56,182 nt of DNA, taken from positions 1 to 56,182 of the forward strand of contig JALSHD010000133.1 in NCBI GenBank assembly GCA_026982395.1. The letters run 5' to 3'. A program made the translations under genes and the position numbers. Positions 39,587 to 50,573 of the stretch are shown here, piece by piece. The first letter of the stretch is position 1, and each line of letters begins with the position of its first letter. Origin of the DNA: Chromatiales bacterium. Its GTDB lineage: Bacteria > Pseudomonadota > Gammaproteobacteria > Thiohalospirales > Thiohalospiraceae. The notes under the pieces are model-generated. The model was not told where the DNA came from. It worked only from the letters and a program-made list of their open reading frames with translations, and made no database searches.

Positions 39587-40255
39587 ATGATAACCAATCA
39601 ATCCGTAGCTACAACCCGCCGCGAAGGGGTTCTGGCATCAAACAAGCTGATCCGCAATACCTATCTGCTGCTGTCCATGACACTGCTGTTCAGCGCCTTG
39701 ACTGCCGGAGTATCTGTCGTGATGAGCCTGCCCCCGATGGGGCTGCTCATTACGCTGGGCGGATATTTCGGGCTGCTGTTCCTGACCTCAAAATTCAGCA
39801 ACAGCGCGCTGGGGCTGCTGTTTGTGTTTGCCCTGACCGGCTTCATGGGCCTGACGCTCGGCCCCCTGATCAACGCCTACCTCGGCCTGCCCAATGGTGG
39901 GCAGCTGGTCGCAACCGCGATGGGTGGCACCGCCGCTATATTCCTTGGTCTGTCTGCCTATGCCATAACAACCCGTAAGGATTTCAGTTTTATGGGTGGC
40001 TTCCTGATGGTAGGGATCCTGGTGGCATTTCTGGCCGGTCTGGCAGCCTTCTTCTTTTCAATGCCGGGTCTGTCATTGGCGGTTTCTGCCATGTTCGTAC
40101 TGCTGATGTCAGGGTTAATCCTGTATCAAACCAGTCAGATTGTAAATGGAGGAGAAACCAACTATATCCTGGCAACCATTACCCTGTTCGTTTCCATATT
40201 CAACCTGTTTACCAGCCTGCTTCACCTGCTAGGGGCATTCAGTGGAGATGAGTAA
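39587..40255 (+). CDS. Bax inhibitor-1 family (YccA/YbhL-type) membrane protein
   Basis: 222 residues from the ATG at 39587, which has a perfect AGGAGG four bases upstream. Seven membrane segments begin with NTYLLLSMTLLFSALTAGVS. The family sites GFMGLTLGPLI and NGGETNYILATITLFVSIFNLF, with acidic residues in the last helices, are visible. E. coli YccA is a substrate and modulator of the FtsH protease and protects SecY; a similar role is possible. An extension to an ATG at 39521 is unlikely. A strong terminator follows. Confidence 0.92.
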   Translation: MITNQSVATTRREGVLASNKLIRNTYLLLSMTLLFSALTAGVSVVMSLPPMGLLITLGGYFGLLFLTSKFSNSALGLLFVFALTGFMGLTLGPLINAYLGLPNGGQLVATAMGGTAAIFLGLSAYAITTRKDFSFMGGFLMVGILVAFLAGLAAFFFSMPGLSLAVSAMFVLLMSGLILYQTSQIVNGGETNYILATITLFVSIFNLFTSLLHLLGAFSGDE

Positions 40256-40280
40256 CGACTGACAGGACTTTATTATCGCA

Positions 40281-40308
40281 AAAAACCCCGCCCAAGCGGG
40301 GTTTTTTG
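40281..40308 (+). terminator. Rho-independent terminator after the Bax-inhibitor-1 gene
   Basis: A stem of AAAAAACCCCGC and GCGGGGTTTTTT with a four-base loop, starting 25 bp after the stop codon. The T run makes it a strong intrinsic terminator for plus-strand transcription, and the A run on the other side could also stop minus-strand transcription. Confidence 0.93.
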
Positions 40309-40414
40309 ATGGCAAATCAATCAATATTATAAAAAACCCCCGATACAAACAACCACCAAAAAGACAATAAACAAATTAATAATAAAGTGATAACCAATTG
40401 CTGTAACAGGATTT

Positions 40415-40423
40415 TGTTATACT
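40415..40423 (+). promoter_or_regulatory. Possible extended -10 promoter for the TonB receptor operon
   Basis: TGTTATACT has the TG of an extended -10 element before TATACT (40418-40423). It lies about 100 bp upstream of the receptor start, in AT-rich DNA after the terminator. A clear -35 is not seen at normal spacing. No Fur box was found, so iron control is not supported by the sequence. Confidence 0.3.
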
Positions 40424-40521
40424 TCCAAACCGGATGCCTGAGCAGAACATACTCATGCATCAAATCCAGTTGAAAAACAGGTCAACAAGGAAAACAGTTC
40501 AGCCTGTCTGCAATAGCTGCC

Positions 40522-42846
40522 ATGATTATGCCCAATCGTTTATTACAGGGAACCAAGTATAGTTTCATTCTCGTCGCCTTACTGCTTGTCCCGCAGCCAC
40601 TGATGGCGGCAACCCTCTCCCTGATCCTCGTTAACAAGGTGACTGATGAGCCGGTAGAAGATGCTACGGTAGTGCTCGGCCGCAACGCAGCTGAGTATGA
40701 CACCACCGATGCGCAGGGAAAGGTCTCTTTTGAGGGAGTTACCTTTCCCGTTCAACTGAAAATACTGGCGGCTGGCTATGCGACTGTTCAGTTCCCGCTG
40801 CACCCCAAAAAACATACTGTGAAGGTTCTACTCACTCCATTGGCTGTTGAAAGCGAGGGACTGGAGGTAGTTGCCGAGCGCATTCCGGAAAAAACATCAA
40901 AGATAACGCTGACACGCGAGGAGATAACCGGCGCACCGGGAGGCCAGGGTGACGCATTGAAAGTTATCCAGTCGCTGCCTGGGGTAGTCACCGTTAATGG
41001 AAATAGCGGGATGATGTATATCCGCGGCAGCAGCCCGGATGATAACGGGGTCTGGATCAACACCCTGCCGGTCGGATACCTCTATCACTGGGGAGGTTTG
41101 CGCTCAACTCTCAATCCGGCACTGGTAAAGGATTTCAACCTGTTTCTGGGGGGATATTCGGCAGAATACATGGATCGGTTGGGCGGTATGCTGGATATCC
41201 GCCTGCGCGCCCCACGCAAAGACAGGTTTCACCAGCGCTATAGCATCGGCACTTTTGAATCATCATTTCTTGTTGAAGGACCGATTGGCACCGCCAATGG
41301 CAATAACAGTTTCTATATTGCGGCACGGCGCAGCTATATTGACCTGTTCACTTCACCTGATACCTTCAACTCGGCCCTTGGCAACGGAGACGAAAACGAT
41401 GACCAGGTGATCACCGTTCCCCGCTTCTACGATGCCCAGGCACTGTGGCGTCACGAGCTTCCCCGTGGCACAGTAGAGGTACAGTACTTTTCCGCAGGTG
41501 ATGAACTCAGACTAGACAACAAAACGGCAGCAAACTCCGATCCCGAACTGGTCGGTGAACTGAGTCAGGACAGCTCCTATCAGACAGTGGGACTCACCTG
41601 GCAGCAGCAGTGGAGAGAGCGCTGGAGCAGTCATATGGCACTGTCACAGGGAGAACAGCGCGACAGCATATCCATTGGAACGAATATCGATACCGGCCTT
41701 CCCTATTTTGCCAACAGCACTGTGCGCACAACACGCTTGCAGCCGGAGCTCTCCTGGCAGGAAGGGAATGAAAACAGCATCACCGGCGGAATGGAACTCA
41801 CCTATATCGAAGCACCCGTTGACCTCTATATACCGGCTCCTCCAGCAGAAGGTGAACCCTACTATGATTTTACCGGAGCGGTAAAACACCGGGAAGTTTC
41901 GACACTGTATGCCAACACCCGGTCCCTGTTCGTAAAACAGCGCCAGGCATGGACCTCCCGCTTCAGCAGCACATTGGGACTGCGCTACAGCCAGATAGCA
42001 GGTACGGCAGAAGTTGATATGTCAGGACTGGCGCCCCGTATCAGTTCTGAATACCGTATCAACGAGCGTGTTCTGTTTACCGCAAGCTGGGGGCGTTACT
42101 TCCAGATGCCCAGCGGTGAAAAGCTGATAGACGGGTTCGGCACACCGGGGCTGGAGTTTACCGAGGCCGAACACCGTATTCTTGGTATTCAGTACCAGCC
42201 AACCTCGCTATGGTCCCTGCAGATGGAGGCCTACCACAAACCAATGAAACACCTGGTAGTCAGGGTGCCGGACGCAGAACCAGGACAAAACTACGCAAAC
42301 AAAAGCACAGGGGAAGCCTACGGGTTCGATCTGTTGATCAAACGCGAGCAGCAGGGGCGTACAATGGGCTGGTTGAGCTACTCATGGGGAAAATCAACCC
42401 GCACCAATGAGCTGACCGGTGAGGAATACCTCTCTTCCGGCGACCAGCCACACACCCTGACTCTGGTCTGGAAACAACCGATGCCAAGGTTTGCCAGCAA
42501 GTGGGACTGGGGCATCAAGCTCCAGGCCGCCTCCGGCAAACCCTACACTCCGCTAACCGGCCGCGTTCAGGAAACGCTGCCCGATGGTACGCGACGGTGG
42601 CGACCCGTTTACGGAGAGTTGAACAGTGCACGGCTTCCCTACTACTTCAGCCTTGACTTGCGGCTTGATCGTAACGTACCTATAAATAACTGGGCTCTGA
42701 ATTTTTATCTCGAACTGCAAAACATTACCCGGCATGAAAACGTCATTCGCTACGATTTTGGAAACAGCTATCAGAACTACAACCGGCCCAAAAAGGTTAC
42801 CGGGCTGCCTTTCATGCCCTTCTTCGGGATTACTGCAACATTTTAA
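40522..42846 (+). CDS. TonB-dependent outer-membrane receptor with N-terminal carboxypeptidase-like domain
   Basis: 774 residues with a signal peptide (SFILVALLLVPQPLMAA). A carboxypeptidase-regulatory-like domain (about 30-115, VTDEPVEDATVVLG) precedes the plug (VIQSLPGVVTVNGNSGMMYI, RGSSPDDNGVWI) and a 22-strand-type barrel that ends in phenylalanine (FFGITATF). It should take up a large or scarce ligand, powered by the exbB, exbD and tonB genes that follow it. The ligand is unknown: no siderophore, cobalamin or sugar-use gene is adjacent. ATG at 40528 is an alternative start. Confidence 0.9.
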   Translation: MIMPNRLLQGTKYSFILVALLLVPQPLMAATLSLILVNKVTDEPVEDATVVLGRNAAEYDTTDAQGKVSFEGVTFPVQLKILAAGYATVQFPLHPKKHTVKVLLTPLAVESEGLEVVAERIPEKTSKITLTREEITGAPGGQGDALKVIQSLPGVVTVNGNSGMMYIRGSSPDDNGVWINTLPVGYLYHWGGLRSTLNPALVKDFNLFLGGYSAEYMDRLGGMLDIRLRAPRKDRFHQRYSIGTFESSFLVEGPIGTANGNNSFYIAARRSYIDLFTSPDTFNSALGNGDENDDQVITVPRFYDAQALWRHELPRGTVEVQYFSAGDELRLDNKTAANSDPELVGELSQDSSYQTVGLTWQQQWRERWSSHMALSQGEQRDSISIGTNIDTGLPYFANSTVRTTRLQPELSWQEGNENSITGGMELTYIEAPVDLYIPAPPAEGEPYYDFTGAVKHREVSTLYANTRSLFVKQRQAWTSRFSSTLGLRYSQIAGTAEVDMSGLAPRISSEYRINERVLFTASWGRYFQMPSGEKLIDGFGTPGLEFTEAEHRILGIQYQPTSLWSLQMEAYHKPMKHLVVRVPDAEPGQNYANKSTGEAYGFDLLIKREQQGRTMGWLSYSWGKSTRTNELTGEEYLSSGDQPHTLTLVWKQPMPRFASKWDWGIKLQAASGKPYTPLTGRVQETLPDGTRRWRPVYGELNSARLPYYFSLDLRLDRNVPINNWALNFYLELQNITRHENVIRYDFGNSYQNYNRPKKVTGLPFMPFFGITATF

Positions 42847-42907
42847 GCAAGGAGTAACGTACTTATGAGAAGCCACCTCATCAAAGGAAGAAAAGGGGGC
42901 AGTTGAT

Positions 42908-43504
42908 ATGCTGGACAGCTTTTTGGCCCTGATGGCTCGCGGCGGCCCCGTCATGTGGATCATTTTTGTAACCGCCTGGATAGCCTTTATCATGCTGGCA
43001 GAACGGGCCGTTCAGATTCAGCTCTGGATCAACCAGGCATTACGCGATCAGCAAGGGCTGGAGAATAACCTCTCTTATCTGCCACAAAGCCCCGCAGGAC
43101 GTAACAGCAGCCCGGTGGCCATTTTGTTGCACCGGCTAAACTGGACGGAAATCCGCAACCGATCCGATCTGGCCAAACAGCTGAATATCCGGTTGACAGA
43201 GCTGATGCCCAGACTGGAAGGAACCCTGCCGACCATCGCCATTCTCGGCTCGCTGCTACCCATGCTGGGCCTGCTGGGAACCGTAATCGGCATGATTGAT
43301 GTATTCGAGGTCATTTCCAGACATGGCGCCGGAGATCCCGGCAAGATGGCCCATGGGATCTCACAGGCTCTGCTTACTACCGCCAGCGGCCTGATATGCG
43401 CTATTCCGGTTATCTTTATCCATCATCTGTTGGTACGGCGGCTGAAATTTCTGATGGCCGTGACAGAACAGAGCATGTTGATACTGTACAACCGACACAG
43501 CTAG
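42908..43504 (+). CDS. exbB: ExbB/MotA/TolQ-family proton channel protein
   Basis: 198 residues with three membrane segments: MWIIFVTAWIAFIMLAERAV near the N-terminus, then LPTIAILGSLLPMLGLLGTVIGMI, then ALLTTASGLICAIPVIFIHH. The GLLGTVIGMI and TTASGL motifs are those of ExbB/TolQ channel proteins. With ExbD it would use the proton gradient to drive the TonB encoded downstream. It follows the receptor gene after 61 bp, with a GAAAAGGGGG ribosome-binding region. Confidence 0.92.
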   Translation: MLDSFLALMARGGPVMWIIFVTAWIAFIMLAERAVQIQLWINQALRDQQGLENNLSYLPQSPAGRNSSPVAILLHRLNWTEIRNRSDLAKQLNIRLTELMPRLEGTLPTIAILGSLLPMLGLLGTVIGMIDVFEVISRHGAGDPGKMAHGISQALLTTASGLICAIPVIFIHHLLVRRLKFLMAVTEQSMLILYNRHS

Positions 43505-43601
43505 ACTTTATGACTGAGCCTTTTCTCATGCCCAACCCATTGACACAAATTATTCTGTCATTTTTCTCAGGCTTTTTCTGCGCCGGAAAACACAGCAGAA
43601 T

Positions 43602-44069
43602 ATGGAGAATCCCGGCATGATCGGGCCACATGAAGCCTCGTTTATCAAAATTCCCGCTTTACAGGCGGGAAAACCCGAAATCACCATGGCGCCCCTGATT
43701 GACGTGGTATTTTTACTGCTGATATTTTTTATGGTAACCACCATTTTTCCCGACAACCAGGGACTGATAATAGAACGCCCTGCCTCCAGCAGCGCGGAAT
43801 CATTGCACGGGAAACAGCTACGGTTTCTGGTCGACAAACACGGGACGATTTTCCATCAGAACAAAAAGATAACCACAGCCAGCGCAACGCAACTGGTAAA
43901 ACAGCGTCTGTCTGAGACGCCTGACAGCCCCGTGCTGCTGGAGGTGGACCGCAGGGCAGCAACCGAGGCCCTGATCCGTCTTATGGATGCCTGTAAACTG
44001 GGGGGAGCGCAGCAGATAGGCATCATAACCGACGCCACTGACCCCAAAAAATCTGCTGGACTCAGGTAG
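43602..44069 (+). CDS. exbD: ExbD/TolR-family biopolymer transport protein
   Basis: 155 residues, with one membrane segment (LIDVVFLLLIFFMVTTIF) that carries the essential aspartate of ExbD/TolR in the APLIDVVF motif. The periplasmic part (LRFLVDKHGTIFHQNKKITT and following) has the usual ExbD fold. A start at the next ATG (43617) is also possible, as the first residues are not conserved. It is 97 bp after exbB and 14 bp before the annotated tonB start. The set is dedicated to the receptor by position. Confidence 0.9.
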   Translation: MENPGMIGPHEASFIKIPALQAGKPEITMAPLIDVVFLLLIFFMVTTIFPDNQGLIIERPASSSAESLHGKQLRFLVDKHGTIFHQNKKITTASATQLVKQRLSETPDSPVLLEVDRRAATEALIRLMDACKLGGAQQIGIITDATDPKKSAGLR

Positions 44070-44083
44070 TTCCGGCGGACAAA

Positions 44084-44821
44084 GTGGTAGAAAGAGTACA
44101 GTTTTTCACATCCATGAGGCACCGATCCTGGCCCGTACCAAAAATGAGATCCACCGGTTTTAACAGACCATGGATTATCGCAATCCTGGCGGGATCTGCT
44201 GTCAATATGTTGCTGTTTGCGGCTCTGGGCAGACTGGGGGAAGAGAGGGTTTCACCAACGCCCTCCCCCCCGGCAAAGCTTACCATTGGATTCATACAGA
44301 AAAAGATACAGGCAACACCCGCGGCACCTCGCACAAAACCACCCGCGACCAGACAGCAGAAATCTGAAACACGGGTAACAAAACCCGCACGTCCGCCGAG
44401 ACTTAAACAACCTGCAGTACAACAACAGCGCAACATGGAAAGCGCAGAAACCAGGGAAACAGAACAGCCGGAACAAACTGTTGCAGCGCCGATCAGCGCA
44501 GAACAGAAACAGCAGGATATGACACTTGCAGAACCAGTTCCAGTCTATCAGCTCACCGGCCTGCCCCGATTTATCCACAAGGAAAAACCGGTCTACCCTG
44601 CTTCCCTGCGACACCAGGGCAAAGAAGCAACGGTGAAACTGGAAATATACATTGATGCAAACGGCCAGATTCGCAACATCAAACTGCTGAAATCAGGCGG
44701 TAGAGATTTTGATCAGGCCGCCATCAACGCCATCCGCGCCTCGACCTTTGCCCCTGGCAACGTGAATGGCAAACCGGTTCCTGTGCTGATGCGGATGCCG
44801 ATCAGATTCAAACTGCGCTAG
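44084..44821 (+). CDS. tonB: TonB energy-transducing protein
   Basis: Up to 245 residues. A cytoplasmic N-terminus, one membrane helix (PWIIAILAGSAVNMLLFAAL), a long proline-, lysine- and glutamine-rich linker, and a TonB C-terminal domain (KPVYPASLRHQGKEATVKLE then DFDQAAINAIRASTFAPG). The true start may be ATG 44114 or 44144; the first 20 residues look non-conserved. TonB spans the periplasm and pulls on TonB boxes of receptors. The stop codon lies in the first base of a MITE-like element, so the element may have replaced the natural 3' flank. Confidence 0.9.
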   Translation: MVERVQFFTSMRHRSWPVPKMRSTGFNRPWIIAILAGSAVNMLLFAALGRLGEERVSPTPSPPAKLTIGFIQKKIQATPAAPRTKPPATRQQKSETRVTKPARPPRLKQPAVQQQRNMESAETRETEQPEQTVAAPISAEQKQQDMTLAEPVPVYQLTGLPRFIHKEKPVYPASLRHQGKEATVKLEIYIDANGQIRNIKLLKSGGRDFDQAAINAIRASTFAPGNVNGKPVPVLMRMPIRFKLR

Positions 44822-45032
44822 GAGGCTGTCCGAGAACAGGAACCGACCGGCTTGTTGCTCCTGCAAAACCGGCACTTCCGCCATCCGTGGCGGTCGTAGC
44901 GATGGGAAGCCATTTTGAATTCATTTTTTGGTCATATGAGGCGAATAGTTACTCATATTTAACAAAAATGAGCGGGAAAATGGGCCAAAACGGCTTTTCC
45001 GCAGTAGGCTCTCTATTCCCGGACAGCCTCCT
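44820..45032. mobile_element. MITE-like element with 13-bp perfect terminal inverted repeats
   Basis: AGGAGGCTGTCCG at 44820-44832 is exactly complementary to CGGACAGCCTCCT at 45020-45032. The match continues imperfectly inward to about 20 bp. The 213-bp interior has no ORF but contains a CCGCCA-TCCG-TGGCGG hairpin (44878-44893) and an AT-rich middle. The structure and size fit a miniature inverted-repeat transposable element mobilised by an unknown transposase. No clear target duplication was recognised. It separates tonB from the convergent lipoprotein gene. Confidence 0.75.
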
Positions 45033-45041
45033 GGTACTCCA

Positions 45042-45755
45042 TCACGGAGATAATTGCGACTTCCGCTTCAACTCCACCAGCTTCGGATCATCCTTCTGGA
45101 CTTTAATGATTTTTGCCGCTCCCGTGTCAACCCCGATATAGGGTGCGGCTGCAGTGGCAAGCACGGGCATGAGCGCTCGCAGATCGTTACTTCTGCCCGT
45201 GGTGGAAACGGTGGTTTTCCACAACGTTTTCATCTCTTCCGGCTTGCTGCCAGGATGATAACGTTTCGCTTCAAGAATGGCGTAACTGGTAAATACCGTA
45301 TAGCTGCGGGTATCAACATCGACCCCGACCATGCGCCGGTAGAGGGGTGTGGTTACTGTGCTGGTGGTTCGGGAGACCTCCCCACCGCCCTCGTCTTTGG
45401 TCTGCACATAGACAACGGTATCACCGCCGAACCAGTCATACAGGGGAGTTGAGGTGGTGTACTGCACCGTTTTTCCAGGGCTTACCCCATAGCTGAAATA
45501 GATTGCCACAGCGGCATTGCCATCCTTGCTCTCCACATACCCCTGCTGTTTCAGGACAGAACGGAAATAGCGGCTGAACTCCCGAAAATAGAGGTCATCC
45601 TGCGATACATTCTGCATCCCGCTGAACCAGCTGTAGGTTTTGTCGGGCGGGCTTTCTGAACCGACAATAGAATCAACCTTGACCGGGATACTTGAGCTGC
45701 ATCCCGCCGCCAGCAAACTGATGAACAATACAGTAACAGTGGCAACTATACGCAT
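45042..45755 (-). CDS. Putative lipoprotein, DUF4136-like
   Basis: 237 residues from the ATG at 45755, with AGG eight bases upstream; a GTG at 45764 is an alternative. The signal ends in the lipobox LAAGC. The mature protein has a DUF4136-like pattern: an early YSWFSG segment, paired aromatic strands (AVAIYFSYGVSPGKTVQYTT), and a VDVDTRSYTVFTSYAILEAK strand before a helical ALMPVLATAAAPYIG end. The function is unknown. It is downstream of gatB by about 50 bp but has no evident link to that operon. Confidence 0.7.
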   Translation of the reverse strand: MRIVATVTVLFISLLAAGCSSSIPVKVDSIVGSESPPDKTYSWFSGMQNVSQDDLYFREFSRYFRSVLKQQGYVESKDGNAAVAIYFSYGVSPGKTVQYTTSTPLYDWFGGDTVVYVQTKDEGGGEVSRTTSTVTTPLYRRMVGVDVDTRSYTVFTSYAILEAKRYHPGSKPEEMKTLWKTTVSTTGRSNDLRALMPVLATAAAPYIGVDTGAAKIIKVQKDDPKLVELKRKSQLSP

Positions 45756-45807
45756 AACGATCACCTGACTTTACCAGAATCCCACAAATTATAGACAGTT
45801 CAGGAGG

Positions 45808-47244
45808 TTATGAGTTCAGCTTTTTCTTGAGCAGTTCGTTCAGCTGGCCCGGATTGGCTTTGCCCTGAGTAGCCTTCATAACCTGGCCGACAAAAAATCC
45901 CAGTAGTTTATCCTTGCCTGCCCGGTACTGTTTCACCTGTTCAGGGTTGGCCGCCAGTATCTCATCAATTACCTGTTCTATCGCACCGCTGTCGGTAATC
46001 TGTTTAAGTCCCTTTTTCTCTATGATGCTATCCGCATCACCCTCACCTTCCCACATGGCCTCGAACACCTGCTTGGCGATCTTGCCGGAGATGGTGTTAT
46101 CGGCGATACGTTGAATCAGGCCACCCAGCATGGCAGCGTTCACCGGACACGCGCCGATCTCAAGATTATCCTTGTTCAGCGCCGCCGCAAAATCGCCCAT
46201 CACCCAGTTGGCAGCCAGCTTCGTTTCGCCGCCGGAACTCTTTTCCACCGCCTCATAAAAATCAGCCAGCTCGCGACTGGAGGTAAGTACCGCTGCGTCA
46301 TAGGCTGTCAGCCCATACTCAAACATAAACCGTTCTTTCTTGGCATCCGGCAGCTCCGGCAAGCTGCTGCGCACCTCGTCAAGCCAGGCATCGTCCACAT
46401 GCAGTGGCAGCAGATCCGGGTCAGGGAAATAGCGGTAGTCCATCGCCTCCTCCTTGCTGCGCATGGAGCGGGTTTCACCCTTGGCGGAGTCATACAGGCG
46501 TGTCTCCTGAACTACAGTACCACCCCCTTCAAGCAGATCGATCTGTCGCTCGATCTCGAAATTAATTGCCCGCTCCACGAAACGGAACGAGTTGATATTC
46601 TTGATCTCGGCCCGGGTACCAAACTTGCTCTCTCCCTTGGGGCGCACGGAGACATTCGCATCACAACGAAATGAACCTTCCTGCATATTCCCGTCACAGA
46701 TCTCCAGATAACGCACCAGAGAACGGATTTTCTTCATGTAGGCAACCGCCTCTTTGGCGGAGCGAAGATCCGGTTCGGAAACAATTTCAAGCAGTGGCGT
46801 ACCGGCCCGGTTGAGATCGATACCGGTCATGCCATGAAAATCCTCATGCAGAGACTTTCCGGCATCCTCCTCCAGGTGAGCACGGGTAACACCGATAGTT
46901 TTGGTGGTACCATCTTCCAGCTCGATAATCAGTTTTCCCTTCCCGACAATGGGTAGTTCATACTGGCTGATCTGGTAACCCTTGGGAAGATCGGGGTAAA
47001 AGTAGTTCTTGCGTGCAAACACAGAGCGCCGTCCAATCTCGGCATCGACCGCCAGACCAAACATACAGGCCATACGCACAACCTCCCGGTTCAGCACCGG
47101 CAAGACGCCCGGCAGACCCAGATCAACGGCACAGGCCTGAGTATTCGGCTCGGCGCCATAGGCAGTGGCGGCGCCCGAGAAAATCTTGCTTTTGGTGGCG
47201 AGCTGGGCATGAATCTCCAGCCCGATAACTGCTTCCCATTCCAT
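45808..47244 (-). CDS. gatB: Asp-tRNA(Asn)/Glu-tRNA(Gln) amidotransferase subunit B
   Basis: 478 residues from the ATG at 47244, with AAGGA six bases upstream. GatB phosphorylates mis-acylated Glu-tRNA(Gln) or Asp-tRNA(Asn) and receives ammonia from GatA. Motifs include [38 protein letters not shown], and [12 protein letters not shown], with a GatB/YqeY tail at the end ([20 protein letters not shown]). With gatC and gatA upstream it makes the indirect amidation route, used where asparaginyl- or glutaminyl-tRNA synthetase is absent. Confidence 0.97.
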   Translation of the reverse strand: MEWEAVIGLEIHAQLATKSKIFSGAATAYGAEPNTQACAVDLGLPGVLPVLNREVVRMACMFGLAVDAEIGRRSVFARKNYFYPDLPKGYQISQYELPIVGKGKLIIELEDGTTKTIGVTRAHLEEDAGKSLHEDFHGMTGIDLNRAGTPLLEIVSEPDLRSAKEAVAYMKKIRSLVRYLEICDGNMQEGSFRCDANVSVRPKGESKFGTRAEIKNINSFRFVERAINFEIERQIDLLEGGGTVVQETRLYDSAKGETRSMRSKEEAMDYRYFPDPDLLPLHVDDAWLDEVRSSLPELPDAKKERFMFEYGLTAYDAAVLTSSRELADFYEAVEKSSGGETKLAANWVMGDFAAALNKDNLEIGACPVNAAMLGGLIQRIADNTISGKIAKQVFEAMWEGEGDADSIIEKKGLKQITDSGAIEQVIDEILAANPEQVKQYRAGKDKLLGFFVGQVMKATQGKANPGQLNELLKKKLNS

Positions 47245-47246
47245 AA

Positions 47247-48704
47247 TCAATCCTTAAACTGTTGTGGTGCATGTGTATGCCAGTCAGTTACCTGCTGAAA
47301 GCGATGGGCAACATTGAGCAGGCGGGCCTCATCGAAATAGTTACCGATTATCTGCAACCCCACCGGCCGCTGGTCGACAAAGCCAGCCGGAATCGACATA
47401 CCCGGCAGACCGGCAAGATTCACTGCAATAGTATAGATATCCGACAGATACATGGAGACCGGATCGCTGCTTTTCTCTCCCAGATTGAAAGCAACCGTAG
47501 GCGAAGTCGGCCCCATGATAACGTCCACCTCTTCAAAGGCCCGGGCAAAATCTTCGCTGATGAGGTGGCGCAGCTGCTGGGCCTTGAGGTAATAGGCATC
47601 GTAGTAGCCGGCCGACAACGCATAGGTTCCGATCATGATGCGGCGTTTTACCTCGGCGCCAAACCCTTCGCCACGAGAACGCTTGTAAAGATCTTCCAGA
47701 TCCACCGGATTGTCACAACGATAACCAAATCGCACACCGTCAAAGCGGGAAAGATTGGAAGAGCACTCGGCGGGCGCAATCACATAGTAGGTGGGCACTG
47801 CCAGATTGGTATTGGGCAGGGAGATCTCTTTTACCTCCGCCCCCAGCTTGCGATACTCATCCACAGCAGACTCGATCGCTCTGGCCACATCCGCACTCAA
47901 GCCCTCGGCAAAATACTCTTTGGGAAGACCGATTTTCAGACCGGCAACAGAGTTGTTGAGCGTTGCCCCATAGTCGGGAACAGGCTGTTCCGCACTGGTG
48001 GAATCACGCTCGTCGAAACCGGCCATCACATTCAGCAACAGTGAAGCATCCTCCGCGCTGCGCGCCATCACCCCGCCCTGATCCAGACTGGAGGCAAAGG
48101 CGATCATGCCATAACGGGATACCCGGCCATAGGTCGGTTTCAAACCGGTAATGCCGCACAGCGATGCGGGCTGGCGAATGGAACCCCCCGTATCAGTGCC
48201 GGTGGCGACAGGTGCCAGACGTGCTGCCACGGCAGCAGCAGAACCACCCGATGAACCGCCGGGAACAGCATCCAGATCCCAAGGATTGTGCACCGGACCG
48301 TAATAGCTGGTCTCATTGGATGAACCCATGGCGAATTCGTCCATGTTGGTCTTGCCGAGCATCACCATCCCCGCACCGTTACACCGCTCTACCACCCCGG
48401 CGTCATAAGGGGCGATAAAGTTGTCCAACATTCGGGAGCCACAACTGGTTTTTACTCCATCCGTACAAAAAATATCCTTTTGCGCCAGCGGGATGCCGGT
48501 AAGGGAAACCGCATCCCCGGCCGCTATTGCCCGATCAGCCGCCTCTGCCTGCTGCAGGGCATGATCCGTGCAGACCGTGACATAACTGTTGAGTTGCTCG
48601 TCGTAACGGCTAATCCGCTCCAGATAGTAGCGGGTCAACTCGACGCTGGAAAACTCCTTCGCCCTGAGACCGGCGGCCAGCTCGGTAATTGTCTTGTTGT
48701 GCAT
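47247..48704 (-). CDS. gatA: Asp-tRNA(Asn)/Glu-tRNA(Gln) amidotransferase subunit A
   Basis: 485-residue amidase-signature enzyme that frees ammonia from glutamine for GatB. The Ser-cisSer-Lys triad is placed by [15 protein letters not shown] (Lys) and [20 protein letters not shown] followed by [13 protein letters not shown] (cis-Ser and Ser nucleophile). The length is normal. gatA lies 19 bp after gatC and its stop is 3 bp before the gatB start, so the subunits are made together. Confidence 0.97.
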   Translation of the reverse strand: MHNKTITELAAGLRAKEFSSVELTRYYLERISRYDEQLNSYVTVCTDHALQQAEAADRAIAAGDAVSLTGIPLAQKDIFCTDGVKTSCGSRMLDNFIAPYDAGVVERCNGAGMVMLGKTNMDEFAMGSSNETSYYGPVHNPWDLDAVPGGSSGGSAAAVAARLAPVATGTDTGGSIRQPASLCGITGLKPTYGRVSRYGMIAFASSLDQGGVMARSAEDASLLLNVMAGFDERDSTSAEQPVPDYGATLNNSVAGLKIGLPKEYFAEGLSADVARAIESAVDEYRKLGAEVKEISLPNTNLAVPTYYVIAPAECSSNLSRFDGVRFGYRCDNPVDLEDLYKRSRGEGFGAEVKRRIMIGTYALSAGYYDAYYLKAQQLRHLISEDFARAFEEVDVIMGPTSPTVAFNLGEKSSDPVSMYLSDIYTIAVNLAGLPGMSIPAGFVDQRPVGLQIIGNYFDEARLLNVAHRFQQVTDWHTHAPQQFKD

Positions 48705-48722
48705 TCTGGTTATCCTGATCCT

Positions 48723-49010
48723 CTACTCAATCACTTTCGGTACCAGATAAAGCCCCGCTTCCACCTGCGGAGCAATCTGTTGGAACTTGTCACGCTGATT
48801 GGATTCAGTCACCTCATCAGCACGCATCCGTTGTGTCATTCGCAACGGATGCGCCATGGGTTGCACGCCCTCCGTGTCCACCTGATTCATCTGCTCCACC
48901 AGTTCGAGAATACCGGACAGATTCCGAGCATAGTCCGGAACATCCCCGGGATCAATTTCAAGCCGTGCCAGATGGGCAATTTTTTCAATATCCGCTTTTT
49001 CCAACGACAT
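48723..49010 (-). CDS. gatC: Asp-tRNA(Asn)/Glu-tRNA(Gln) amidotransferase subunit C
   Basis: 95 residues from the ATG at 49010 ([20 protein letters not shown]), the usual GatC length. The small subunit stabilises the GatA-GatB complex. The C-terminal [20 protein letters not shown] is characteristic. The frame is open upstream to 49097, but these residues are not GatC-like. It leads the gatC-gatA-gatB operon and is divergent from mreB. Confidence 0.95.
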   Translation of the reverse strand: MSLEKADIEKIAHLARLEIDPGDVPDYARNLSGILELVEQMNQVDTEGVQPMAHPLRMTQRMRADEVTESNQRDKFQQIAPQVEAGLYLVPKVIE

Positions 49011-50408
<1,398 letters not shown>

Positions 50409-50443
50409 TGCCGATTGCAGCTGTTTTCCGCAACACTCCGTGG

Positions 50444-50476
50444 GGCACCTAAAAAATAGTAATTTTTAGAGATGCT
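50444..50476. repeat. Dispersed small repeat, end-to-end fragment between mreB and mreC
   Basis: GGCACCTAAAAAATAGTAAT followed by TTTTAGAGATGC. CTAAAAA (50449-50455) and TTTTTAG (50463-50469) are exact complements with a 7-base loop. The left part matches GGCACCT and AGTAATTTTT of the copy at 55161. The right part, read on the other strand, matches GCATCTCTAAAAA of the copy at 29155. It looks like the two ends of the repeat joined without the interior. Confidence 0.6.
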
Positions 50477-50558
50477 CTATGATATTGCCTGGTTGTGTGA
50501 GGTAAAATGGCTGCGAAATCAGAAGGCAGGTTACTTCTGGCTGCCGTAAAGCATATCC

Positions 50559-50573
50559 AGGAGGATTGAGATA
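50559..50573 (+). promoter_or_regulatory. Ribosome-binding site pointing to an ATA start codon for mreC
   Basis: A perfect AGGAGG (50559-50564) stands six bases before ATA (50571-50573). That codon begins the conserved reading KTLFVRGPSTTTRL of MreC. No ATG, GTG or useful TTG stands at this spacing; the nearby TTG AGA is followed at once by TAA. The site therefore selects ATA as the initiator. Confidence 0.75.

Noticed and set aside
40309-40521. Fur box controlling the TonB receptor
   Set aside because: No sequence close to the GATAATGATAATCATTATC consensus was found in the upstream region.
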